From Vreelandella aquamarina (GTDB taxonomy: Bacteria; Pseudomonadota; Gammaproteobacteria; Pseudomonadales; Halomonadaceae), in assembly GCF_020075495.1 (NCBI RefSeq), contig NZ_JABYQT010000006.1:62001-126000 (forward strand): a stretch of 64,000 bases of DNA, given 5' to 3'. The stretch's first letter is position 1. The number at the start of each line of letters is the position of its first letter. The translations under genes and the position numbers were made by a program. The notes beneath the pieces were generated by a model that was not told where the DNA came from, made no database searches, and saw only the letters and a list, made by a program, of their open reading frames with translations. Shown piece after piece: positions 53,914 through 61,096 of the stretch.

Positions 53914-54183
53914 TTAAATTTTTTCATCCAACCACTTTTTGACACCCAGCTGTTCGCGCTTGTCGTCAGGCAGGTCATCACGAATCAGCTGCTCGCCTTT
54001 ATGCAGCGCAGTGATCGGTGCCGAAGCGGAAAGCGCTGAATTGAGTATGTAGAGCACATCATCACCTTGCTGGGGATTGAACGTGGAGCTGTCCGGCGCA
54101 CCGGTTAAATCAGCGTTGCTGCTTGAATCGCCATCCCACATGTAGTGATCAAGACTCAGGTTGGTGCGGGTAAAATTCGCCAT
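53914..54183 (-). CDS. 89-residue hydrophilic protein, unknown
   Basis: Begins MANFTRTNLSLDHYMWDGDS and ends KREQLGVKKWLDEKI. No signal peptide or membrane segment. A central FNPQQGDDVLYILNSALSAS is the only hydrophobic part. CGGAG 7-8 nt upstream of the ATG supports translation. No family recognised. Located between the stress-type SDR and a disordered acidic protein, so a stress link is a guess from context. Confidence 0.6.
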   Translation of the reverse strand: MANFTRTNLSLDHYMWDGDSSSNADLTGAPDSSTFNPQQGDDVLYILNSALSASAPITALHKGEQLIRDDLPDDKREQLGVKKWLDEKI

Positions 54184-54556
54184 TTGAAATCTCCGTCCAT
54201 TCAGTCATAACCCTAACGACTCCATGCGCTAGCGGTACTGCGATGCGTGGCGTACAAACCGGTTTCTTCAAGAGCCTGTTGCTTCATGAACTTATGCCCT
54301 CGATAACCTTGCCCGCAACGCCAAGCCTCCTCTTAACCATAGCAAAAACACACAGATTGCAAGCATTGAGCCTCTTTTAGCGCATTAAATACCTGTTTCA
54401 AGTAGTTTTATAAAAGTTAAACATACAAATTAAATTAACCACTTGATTGGAGTTTTATACCTGCGGATATCGAAGGGCTGTTCTAGCCTGTAAGAAGTAG
54501 AAGAGCCAATGCGGCTTTGTAGCAAGTCGATATCATGAAAGCACAGGAGTAACGAC
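54184..54556. other. Intergenic region, divergent promoters presumed
   Basis: 373 bp between two divergent small genes. The part from about 54330 to 54470 is strongly A/T-rich. It contains TTGATT (54443) and TTATACC motifs, but I cannot define a convincing promoter pair, operator or RNA. Confidence 0.4.
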
Positions 54557-54871
54557 ATGAACCATGGAGCGGATGGAAAGCACAACGAAAGCGAAGAAAA
54601 ACAGAAAGCCGAACAGGTAGTCGATAAAGATACGCCCAATAGCGACGACCCCACGACTCAAAAAGCATCGCCTAATGAGGAGCCGCGCCCTTTTCGACCC
54701 GATGAAAACGTCGACAATCAGAAAGACGAAGACGCCCGCTCGGAGCCTGGCCACAACACCTCCGGTGAAGCGGCTCCTTTTTCAGGCGCGCAAGTGGTCA
54801 AGGAAAAGCGCGCCCACAAGGATAATATCGACAGGAAATCAGATGAAGCAGACCCTCAGGGAAGCGAGTAG
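54557..54871 (+). CDS. 104-residue disordered charged protein
   Basis: An extremely hydrophilic protein (MNHGADGKHNESEEKQKAEQ...NIDRKSDEADPQGSE). It is rich in Asp, Glu, Lys, Asn and Pro, with no predicted hydrophobic core and no cysteine, like small hydrophilin or stress-responsive proteins. AGGAG lies 7-8 nt before the ATG and a terminator follows 40 bp after the stop. No family recognised; the hydrophilin comparison is by composition only. The antisense strand reads as a hydrophobic frame, which is a compositional shadow. Confidence 0.65.
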   Translation: MNHGADGKHNESEEKQKAEQVVDKDTPNSDDPTTQKASPNEEPRPFRPDENVDNQKDEDARSEPGHNTSGEAAPFSGAQVVKEKRAHKDNIDRKSDEADPQGSE

Positions 54872-54911
54872 CTTACCTGGCGCTACTGCAAGGAGCGTAG
54901 ATTCCATTCTG

Positions 54912-54938
54912 AAAGGCCATCGTTGACGGTGGCCTTTT
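54912..54938 (+). terminator. Intrinsic terminator
   Basis: An 11-bp stem AAAGGCCATCG/CGGTGGCCTTT (one G-T wobble) with a TTGA loop and a terminal TTTT. It ends the 104-residue gene. Confidence 0.85.
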
Positions 54939-55059
54939 GATGGCCCGCCCCTCAGGAGATAAAACGCGACGCAGCTTTCTGCGCGCAGCATATTTCTCAC
55001 TCGCCTTGCGATGGTCGAGCTGGCTAGCATTTGTAAAAGCGCATAAGCACCAAAACATA

Positions 55060-55089
55060 ACCCCCGGCCATCCGCTGGCCGGGGGTCTT
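55060..55089. terminator. Orphan stem-loop
   Basis: A perfect 11-bp stem ACCCCCGGCCA/TGGCCGGGGGT with a TCCGC loop and CTTT after it on the plus strand. No gene ends near it, so it may close a short RNA or be a relic. Confidence 0.5.
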
Positions 55090-55297
55090 TGGTATCTGCA
55101 TCCTTACAGCAAGACTGGCTCCTTCCAGCCCGCGCATCCAAGCGCACTATCAACCTAACAGACAATGCAGCGCCGCGATGTAAGCCATCCGCACCACGTG
55201 TGTAAGAGATTGCTTACAAGAGGCTGTTTGTATGCACATCCGCCACCAGTGAATATCATCTGCATGACGGCGGGTTTACCTTCGCATCACGCTCGCT

Positions 55298-55327
55298 TTG
55301 TATTGAATCGCCTTTCTTGCGTACAAT
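55298..55327 (+). promoter_or_regulatory. Sigma-70 type promoter for dusA
   Basis: TTGTAT (55298-55303), 18 bp, then TACAAT (55322-55327). It implies a leader of roughly 170 nt before the dusA ATG. Confidence 0.5.
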
Positions 55328-55502
55328 TGCGCGCCAACGAGCCCTTCTTCTGATACGCCACCCTGATGCGCCCTCCTTTTTGATGTTCTCCCTGACGCTG
55401 TGCTCAAGTACGAATCGGGTGCATCGGGCATGGTGGCATGGCGTCTCAACGGGTATTCACGATCGATATCTATGCAGCACCCTGACGGTGCAAGTGGTTG
55501 AT

Positions 55503-56516
55503 ATGAAAGAATCAAGCCCAGCGAATGCGGCCCGGCGCTTTTCTGTTGCGCCGATGATGGACTGGACTACCCGCGACTACCGGGCGTTTGTGCGTACGCT
55601 GACCAGGCGGACGCTGTTATATACCGAAATGGTGACCACCGGGGCGATCTTGCATGGTACGCCGCGGGAGCGGTTTTTAGGCTACAGCGCCGTGGAACAT
55701 CCCATTGCACTGCAGCTGGGGGGCAGCGATGCCGGCGAGCTTGCGGAGTGCGCGGCGATTGCTGAGGCGTGGGGTTATGACGAGGTCAACCTGAACGTGG
55801 GCTGCCCAAGCGACCGGGTGCAGAACAACATGATCGGCGCCTGCCTGATGGGCTACCCGGAGAAGGTCGCCGAGGCGGTGCGCGCCATGCAGGCGACGGT
55901 TTCCATTCCGGTGACCGTCAAGTGCCGTATCGGCATCGATGACCAGGATGAAGACGCCGACCTTGCGCGCTTTATCGACATCGTGGCCGACGCGGGGTGC
56001 GAGATCTTTACCGTGCACGCTCGCAAGGCATGGCTCAAGGGGCTTTCCCCCAAGGAGAACCGCGATGTGCCGCCGCTCAACTACCCTCGCGTACACCGTT
56101 TGAAGCAGGACCGGCCTGAGCTGCATATCGGCATCAACGGCGGTATCAAGACGCTTGAGGAGTGTCAGGCGCAGCTTGAACACGTGGACAGCGTGATGGT
56201 GGGCCGCGAGGCGTATCAGAACCCCTGGCTGCTGGCCGGCGTGGATGCGCTGCTGTACGGCGAGCCCGGCCCGGCGGCTAGCCGCCTTGAGGCCGCCCGG
56301 GCATTTCGCCCTTATATTCAGCAGCGGCTGGATGAAGGCGCCAAGCTGAACCATATTACCCGCCACCTGCTCGGGCTTTTCCAGGGCTGCCCGGGCGGGC
56401 GGCGCTTCCGCCGGCACCTTTCCGAGCACGCTAACAAGGAAGGCGCCGGGCTGCGCCTTTATGACGATGCCCTGGGGCTGGTTCGCGAGCCGGAGCTTGA
56501 AGAGCATAGCGCTTGA
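55503..56516 (+). CDS. dusA: tRNA-dihydrouridine(20/20a) synthase
   Basis: An FMN/NADPH enzyme that reduces U20 and U20a in the tRNA D-loop. 337 residues, E. coli DusA size. RFSVAPMMDWTTRDYRAFVR is at the N-terminus, the catalytic Cys is in NLNVGCPSDRVQNNMIGACL (~99), VTVKCRIGIDD at ~140, and INGGIKTLEECQ plus VMVGREAYQNPW form the FMN phosphate site (~220-245). The start at 55503 (MKESSPANAARR) fits the family; a longer upstream frame adds 62 residues unlike DusA. The ribosome-binding site is poor. Confidence 0.95.
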   Translation: MKESSPANAARRFSVAPMMDWTTRDYRAFVRTLTRRTLLYTEMVTTGAILHGTPRERFLGYSAVEHPIALQLGGSDAGELAECAAIAEAWGYDEVNLNVGCPSDRVQNNMIGACLMGYPEKVAEAVRAMQATVSIPVTVKCRIGIDDQDEDADLARFIDIVADAGCEIFTVHARKAWLKGLSPKENRDVPPLNYPRVHRLKQDRPELHIGINGGIKTLEECQAQLEHVDSVMVGREAYQNPWLLAGVDALLYGEPGPAASRLEAARAFRPYIQQRLDEGAKLNHITRHLLGLFQGCPGGRRFRRHLSEHANKEGAGLRLYDDALGLVREPELEEHSA

Positions 56517-56549
56517 AGTAGTGCTTGAAATAAAGCCTGATACAACAGA

Positions 56550-56581
56550 ACAGCCCGCTATCTGGGAAGATAGCGGGCTGT
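56550..56581. terminator. Long hairpin between dusA and katA
   Basis: A perfect 14-bp stem ACAGCCCGCTATCT/AGATAGCGGGCTGT with a GGGA loop, between convergent genes. On the minus strand TTCTGTTG follows, giving some U-richness. Confidence 0.75.
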
Positions 56582-56615
56582 CGATGCGGCGATCAGGCCA
56601 TGGCGTTATACGTGC

Positions 56616-58070
56616 CTAGTTGCCGCGTACGCCCTGTTCGATGCGCTTGCCGATGTCCTGATCGACATTGCGCCAATACTCGAACGCGCGCTCAAGCACG
56701 GGCTCGGTCACGCCTGCCGAGAGGTGCCCCACCACGTTGGACACCAGACGCTCCCGCGCTGCGTCGTCCATCACATCACGCACCAGCGTACCGGGCTGGC
56801 TGAAATCGTCGTCATCTTCACGCAGGGTATAGGCAGTGCGAACCAGCTCGCCGCTGGTGGCCCATACGGCATCTTCCGGGAAGCGCTGGGGGTTGGCATG
56901 CGGGCCGCCCTTGCTGTTGGGCACGTATACCGGGTCGGTGGCGTTATGAATGCGCATGGCGCCGCCCTGGGTGTAGCTGTTTACCGGGCACCTGGGCGTA
57001 TTCACCGGAATATGCTTGTAGTTGACGCCCAGGCGGGCACGGTGGGCGTCGGCGTAGGAGATGGAGCGCGCCAGCAGCATCTTGTCCGGTGAAAGCCCGG
57101 TGCCCGGCACCATGTTGTTGGGCTCGAAGGCCGCCTGGTTGATCTGGCTGTGGAAGTCAGTCGGGTTCTTGTCCAGGGTCAGCTTGCCCACTTCGATCAG
57201 CGGGTAGTCGTCGTGCGGCCACACCTTGGTCAGATCGAAAGGATTATAGCGGTAGGTCTTGGCATCGTCGAAGGGCATGATCTGCATGTGCAGCGTCCAG
57301 GAAGGGTAATCCCCCCGCTTGATCGCCTCGAACAGATCGCGACGATGGTAGTCCGCGTCGGTGCCAGCCATCTGGTCTGCCTGCTCCTGGGTCATGCACT
57401 TGATGCCCTGGTCGGTCTTGAAGTGGTACTTGACCCAGAAGCGCTCGCCTTCGTCGTTGACCCACATGTAAGTATGACTAGAGTAGCCGTTCATGTGACG
57501 CCAGGTGGCGGGTACGCCACGATCACCCATCAGCCAGGTCACCTGATGAGCGGATTCAGGTACCAGTGTCCAGAAATCCCACTGCATGTCGTGGTCGCGC
57601 AGGCCGTTGTCGGCGCGACGCTTCTGGGAGTGGATAAAGTGCTGGAACTTCATCGGGTCACGAACAAAGAACACGGGGGTATTGTTGCCCACCAGGTCGA
57701 AGTTGCCCTCTTCGGTATAGAACTTGATCGCAAAGCCACGCGGGTCACGCCAGGTATCGGGGCTGCCGCTTTCTCCGGCCACCGTTGAAAAACGAATAAG
57801 CACGTCGGTCTTGGTGCCCTTTTTCAGGAAGTTGGCTTTCGTATACTGGCTGACATCGTGGGTGACCTCGAAATGGCCAAAGGCACCGCTGCCTTTTGCG
57901 TGAGGCTGACGGTCGGGAATCATTTCCCGGTTGAAGGCCGCCATCTGTTCCATCAGGAAATGATCGTGCAGCACGATGGGGCCATCGGGCCCCACAGACA
58001 GCGAATGCTCGTCGCTTGAAACCGGAATGCCTGCGCCCGTTGTCGTATGATTTGAGTTACCGCTCGTCAT
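56616..58070 (-). CDS. katA: Monofunctional haem catalase
   Basis: Converts hydrogen peroxide to water and oxygen. A 484-residue small-subunit (clade 3) catalase. Catalytic His in [11 protein letters not shown] (~70) and Asn in [20 protein letters not shown] (~123-142). The haem-ligand Tyr is in [20 protein letters not shown] (~343). No flavodoxin-like extension, so it is not KatE. Probably cytosolic. It begins at 58070 with AAGGTAA upstream. The promoter region contains a GCGGTGC/GCACCGC hairpin. I could not define an OxyR site. Confidence 0.95.
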   Translation of the reverse strand: MTSGNSNHTTTGAGIPVSSDEHSLSVGPDGPIVLHDHFLMEQMAAFNREMIPDRQPHAKGSGAFGHFEVTHDVSQYTKANFLKKGTKTDVLIRFSTVAGESGSPDTWRDPRGFAIKFYTEEGNFDLVGNNTPVFFVRDPMKFQHFIHSQKRRADNGLRDHDMQWDFWTLVPESAHQVTWLMGDRGVPATWRHMNGYSSHTYMWVNDEGERFWVKYHFKTDQGIKCMTQEQADQMAGTDADYHRRDLFEAIKRGDYPSWTLHMQIMPFDDAKTYRYNPFDLTKVWPHDDYPLIEVGKLTLDKNPTDFHSQINQAAFEPNNMVPGTGLSPDKMLLARSISYADAHRARLGVNYKHIPVNTPRCPVNSYTQGGAMRIHNATDPVYVPNSKGGPHANPQRFPEDAVWATSGELVRTAYTLREDDDDFSQPGTLVRDVMDDAARERLVSNVVGHLSAGVTEPVLERAFEYWRNVDQDIGKRIEQGVRGN

Positions 58071-58263
58071 TACCTTTCCTCCATGTCACGGCTGACGCGG
58101 TGCTCGGGCACCGCCATTACGTCATGTTCTAATCAGGGTTAGTGATTGTTTTTAATGTAAGCTAATCGATCTACCCCAAGGTATAGTCAATGGGCGACCA
58201 TCGCGCCATCTCGTGCGCCGGATACCTTGGCTATCAAGCCGATAGGCGCTATGCATGACAGGC

Positions 58264-59298
58264 TCAATAGAGCGCATCCGGTGGCGGCGTCAGGCTCGAT
58301 TGAAAGCTCTCGATGGCGGTTTCAGCTTCTTCGATCTCGTCAAAACGGGCGATGTGGTAAAGCGCTTCGCCTTCATTGGCCAGCGGCAGACGGCTCATGC
58401 CGATCACGATGCCATCGGCCATGGAGATGACTTCATCTTCCTGATTGCCGAACGGGTCGGCTACCTTTCCCAGCACTTCGCCCTTGGCGACACGAGCGCC
58501 CAACCTTACCTGAGGCCGCAGGATGCCATCGATGGGCGCCCGCGCCCAGCTGGAGCCGTTGGCAAGCTCTGCCGGGGCCTGCGCCCGGCGGCGCTGCTCA
58601 CCTGTCAGCATGTCAAGGCGGCGCATCACGCGCAGCACGCCGCGTACGCCGGGGGCGATGGCCCACTCATCAAAGCGCAGCGCTTCGCCGGCTTCATAGG
58701 TCAGCACGGGAATACCGCGATTCTGTGCGTAATGACGCAGGCTGCCCTCGCGCAATTCGGCGTTGAGTATGACCGGCGCGCCGAAGGCATCTGCCATGCG
58801 TTCGGTTTCGCTGCCCGGGCTTAACTGGGCGCGAATCTGCGGCAGGTTGGTACGGTGAAGCGCGCCGGTGTGAAGGTCGATGATATGGGTGGCCTGATCG
58901 ACGATCTGCTCACGAAACAGCGCCGCAATACGCCCGCCAAGTGAGCCGGTTTCACTGCCGGGAAAGCAGCGGTTAAGATCGCGCCTATCAGGCAGGTACC
59001 GGGTTTGCTGCAAAAAGCCGAATACATTGACTACAGGCACCGCAATCAGCGTGCCCCGCAGGCTCTTGATGGCTTTCGAGCGCAGCAGGCGACGCACGAT
59101 CTCGACGCTGTTGATCTCATCACCATGAATGCCGCCGCACACCAGCATGACGGGCCCCTCTTTACGCCCGTGAACCACTTCCACCGTGATGTGCAGCGGC
59201 GTGTGGGTATAAAGACGCGCCACTGGCACGTCGACCTGGGCACGTTGGCCGGGTGATATGGTATGCCCGGCAAGTTGAAAAGGGGCTCGCGCCATCAT
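58264..59298 (-). CDS. Succinylglutamate desuccinylase/aspartoacylase family hydrolase
   Basis: A 344-residue M14-like zinc enzyme of the AstE/ASPA family. Zn ligands in CGGIHGDEINSVEIV (~residue 53) and HIIDLHTGALHRTN (~145). The Arg/Asn substrate motif is DRRDLNRCFPGSE (~105). Probable catalytic Glu in LTYEAGEALRFDE (~200). The C-terminal ~80 residues form a beta-barrel (lipoyl-like) extension with DGILRPQVRLGARVAKGEVL. Distinct from AstE at 5356-6348. Start at 59298 has AAAGGA upstream. Substrate unknown; some relatives accompany rimK, which is absent here. Confidence 0.85.
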   Translation of the reverse strand: MMARAPFQLAGHTISPGQRAQVDVPVARLYTHTPLHITVEVVHGRKEGPVMLVCGGIHGDEINSVEIVRRLLRSKAIKSLRGTLIAVPVVNVFGFLQQTRYLPDRRDLNRCFPGSETGSLGGRIAALFREQIVDQATHIIDLHTGALHRTNLPQIRAQLSPGSETERMADAFGAPVILNAELREGSLRHYAQNRGIPVLTYEAGEALRFDEWAIAPGVRGVLRVMRRLDMLTGEQRRRAQAPAELANGSSWARAPIDGILRPQVRLGARVAKGEVLGKVADPFGNQEDEVISMADGIVIGMSRLPLANEGEALYHIARFDEIEEAETAIESFQSSLTPPPDALY

Positions 59299-59436
59299 GA
59301 GTATCCTTCTTTCAGCGTTGTGAGTTGGCACACATAAGGTGGTGATTGCGGCAAGCATTGCACGATGCGGCTTTGCCCTTGCGCAGGATCAAGAACATGC
59401 TGATTTGATAGCACAGGTCACGGGTTTAATCATCCA

Positions 59437-59460
59437 TCCATACAGTTTTGAATGTAAAAC
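59437..59460 (+). promoter_or_regulatory. AcrR/TtgR-type operator-like sequence
   Basis: TCCATACAGTTTTGAATGTA and four more bases align with the 24-bp E. coli acrAB operator at 17 of 24 positions (operator recalled from memory). The conserved TACA and GAATGTA arms are kept. It lies 58-81 bp upstream of the TetR-family gene, consistent with autoregulation. A TAAAAT -10-like hexamer follows at 59476-59481. Confidence 0.5.
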
Positions 59461-59517
59461 CCGAGCGGTATCGGATAAAATATGGCCATCTTATGTCATT
59501 ACTGGGGTTGCGTTTCC

Positions 59518-60129
59518 ATGGCAAGAAGGACCAAAGCGGAAGCGGCTGCTACTCGTGAAGCGTTGTTGGATGCTGCCGAAGAGGTATTTTTTGCAAAGGG
59601 TGTTGCGCGCACGTCGCTTGAGCAAATTGCGCGGCATGCGGATCTTACCCGTGGCGCGGTGTATTGGCACTTCAAAAACAAGGGTGACCTGTTCATGGCG
59701 CTGGTGGAGCGCGTGCGCATGCCGTTCCAATCGCTGATGGAAGAAGTCAGCAGAGCCGATGAGGACATTTCGCCTCTGGAAGCCATCCGCCTTGCCTGCC
59801 ACGCGGGTTTGGTTCGCCTCGAGCAACCGTCACACCAGCGTATTCTCTCCATACTGCTTCATCGCTGTGAGTTTTTCAGCGACATCAACCCCCTGGCCAT
59901 GCAGGATGCGATTGGCGAAGAGTGCTACGGTGAGATGCTGCTGGTCTTTCAGGAAGCCGAGCAGCAGAAATTGCTGCGTCAAGACCTGACCCCGGAAGTT
60001 GCCACCCGCATGATGCAGTCCATGCTCGGCGGGCTTTTTCATGACTGGCTGCGCACCCCTGAGGCGTTTTCCATACGCCAGCGAGGCGGTGAGCTGATCG
60101 ATACGCTGATACGCATCATGCATCGCTGA
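59518..60129 (+). CDS. acrR: TetR-family repressor of the AcrR/TtgR type
   Basis: 203 residues. The N-terminal HTH is ARRTKAEAAATREALLDAAE, FAKGVARTSLEQIARHADLT and RGAVYWHFKNKGDLF, near-identical in pattern to AcrR, TtgR and NalC. The C-terminal half (SLMEEVSRADEDISPLEAIR) is of the MAATS type that binds hydrophobic drugs. Start at 59518 (MARRTKAEA) is chosen because that is the conserved N-terminus. The RND pump it probably controls lies about 1 kb away on the opposite strand, with its gene start outside the window. Confidence 0.85.
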   Translation: MARRTKAEAAATREALLDAAEEVFFAKGVARTSLEQIARHADLTRGAVYWHFKNKGDLFMALVERVRMPFQSLMEEVSRADEDISPLEAIRLACHAGLVRLEQPSHQRILSILLHRCEFFSDINPLAMQDAIGEECYGEMLLVFQEAEQQKLLRQDLTPEVATRMMQSMLGGLFHDWLRTPEAFSIRQRGGELIDTLIRIMHR

Positions 60130-60213
60130 CCACCTCGCTTAGCAGCACGCGCGCCTGTCTCGGCTATCTCTGCAGGCTTGAAAGCGCGCTGACACTGAAG
60201 AGCAGGCTTCGAA

Positions 60214-60888
60214 TCAGGTGGAATACCCTTCATCGTGATGCTTATGACGAAGACGCAGCTTGTTCAACCGCACCCGGGTATCCATATAGGCCTGCTCGGT
60301 CACGCTGCGGTAGGCGCCCTCGTCTGCCAGATACTTCACCAGCACACGACGCTCCCCTTCCTGGGGGCAATCGCCCGCTTTGCAATGTAGCCGGACATGG
60401 CTATTGGGCTCCTTGTCGATCGTTGCCATGGCGATATCGTCACCCTCACTCTCAGCCACAATGACCGTGGCGCCCAACAGGCAGCGTCTTGTAAACGGCG
60501 GATAGCGGTGCAAGCCGCGATGCAGGCTATGGCAGATCATCGCCGCAATGGGCGAGGCAATGGCAAACGCCAGCCATACCACCAGCACGCCTACCGGCAC
60601 ACGCAACATGCCAAGCGGCAACCAGCGCAGAATGAAAAGCTCGGTAGCGAGTGATAAAGCGCCGGCAATCAATACCAGAAACGTCAGCGCAAGCGTTGCC
60701 GGCACCCCGGCAAAGCCCAGCGATACCAGCGTACTCCCCATATGATCATCACGCAGGCTGTCGTGTTCGAACAACTCGAGCGGCGCGATGCGGATCAGTA
60801 CCAGCAGCCAGTAAAGCGCCAGCAGGGCAAGCAGAAACGTGAAGATGATGGTGGGAAACTGAATGGCAGTAGAGACAATCGGTTGCAT
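60214..60888 (-). CDS. Inner-membrane protein, YqiJ/NfeD-like
   Basis: 224 residues. Three hydrophobic segments (TAIQFPTIIFTFLLALLALY; PATLALTFLVLIAGALSLAT; MLRVPVGVLVVWLAFAIASP) are followed by a soluble beta-rich domain (RRCLLGATVIVAESEGDDIA, RRVLVKYLADEGAYRSV). It could be an OB-fold as in YqiJ/NfeD proteins, which work with flotillin-like partners. No flotillin gene is adjacent. Start at 60888 has GGAGGAG upstream. Placed between the pump and its likely regulator; a link to the pump is not supported by sequence. Confidence 0.6.
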   Translation of the reverse strand: MQPIVSTAIQFPTIIFTFLLALLALYWLLVLIRIAPLELFEHDSLRDDHMGSTLVSLGFAGVPATLALTFLVLIAGALSLATELFILRWLPLGMLRVPVGVLVVWLAFAIASPIAAMICHSLHRGLHRYPPFTRRCLLGATVIVAESEGDDIAMATIDKEPNSHVRLHCKAGDCPQEGERRVLVKYLADEGAYRSVTEQAYMDTRVRLNKLRLRHKHHDEGYST

Positions 60889-61041
60889 GGCGTACTCTCC
60901 TCCGGGCGTGGGCCCGGTGCTGTCTTCGCCTGTGGTGTATTTGTTGGTCTTGGCACAAGCTGAAAACGATTGAACACTTAAAGCATAGCCCAAACTATTC
61001 TTTCCCGCTGTTGAAGACCTTGACGCGGATCACAGGCGCAT

Positions 61042-61074
61042 AAAAAACGGGTGTCGCCCGAAGGCGACACCCGT
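61042..61074 (-). terminator. Strong terminator of the RND pump transcript
   Basis: A 12-bp stem ACGGGTGTCGCC/GGCGACACCCGT. On the minus strand it closes with a stable TTCG tetraloop and is followed by six T. Confidence 0.92.
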
Positions 61075-61096
61075 TGGCTTTGCATCTGACGGTCAG

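Larger units (their letters stand above)
54872..55502. other. Gene-poor interval before dusA
   Basis: 631 bp without a supported coding gene. It holds the terminator of the preceding gene (54912-54938), an orphan strong stem-loop (55060-55089), a palindrome TGTAAG-N6-CTTACA (55201-55218) and the dusA promoter with a ~170-nt leader. Short open frames here have no ribosome-binding site and unlikely composition. Confidence 0.6.

Noticed and set aside
54430-54754. Hydrophobic minus-strand frame opposite the 104-residue protein
   Set aside because: A reverse-complement artefact of a highly charged plus-strand protein. No ribosome-binding site.
55503-55600. dusA 5' end as an integration site for dusA-type integrative elements
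   Set aside because: This gene is a known attachment site, but here it is intact, with no integrase and no duplicated att-like sequence nearby.
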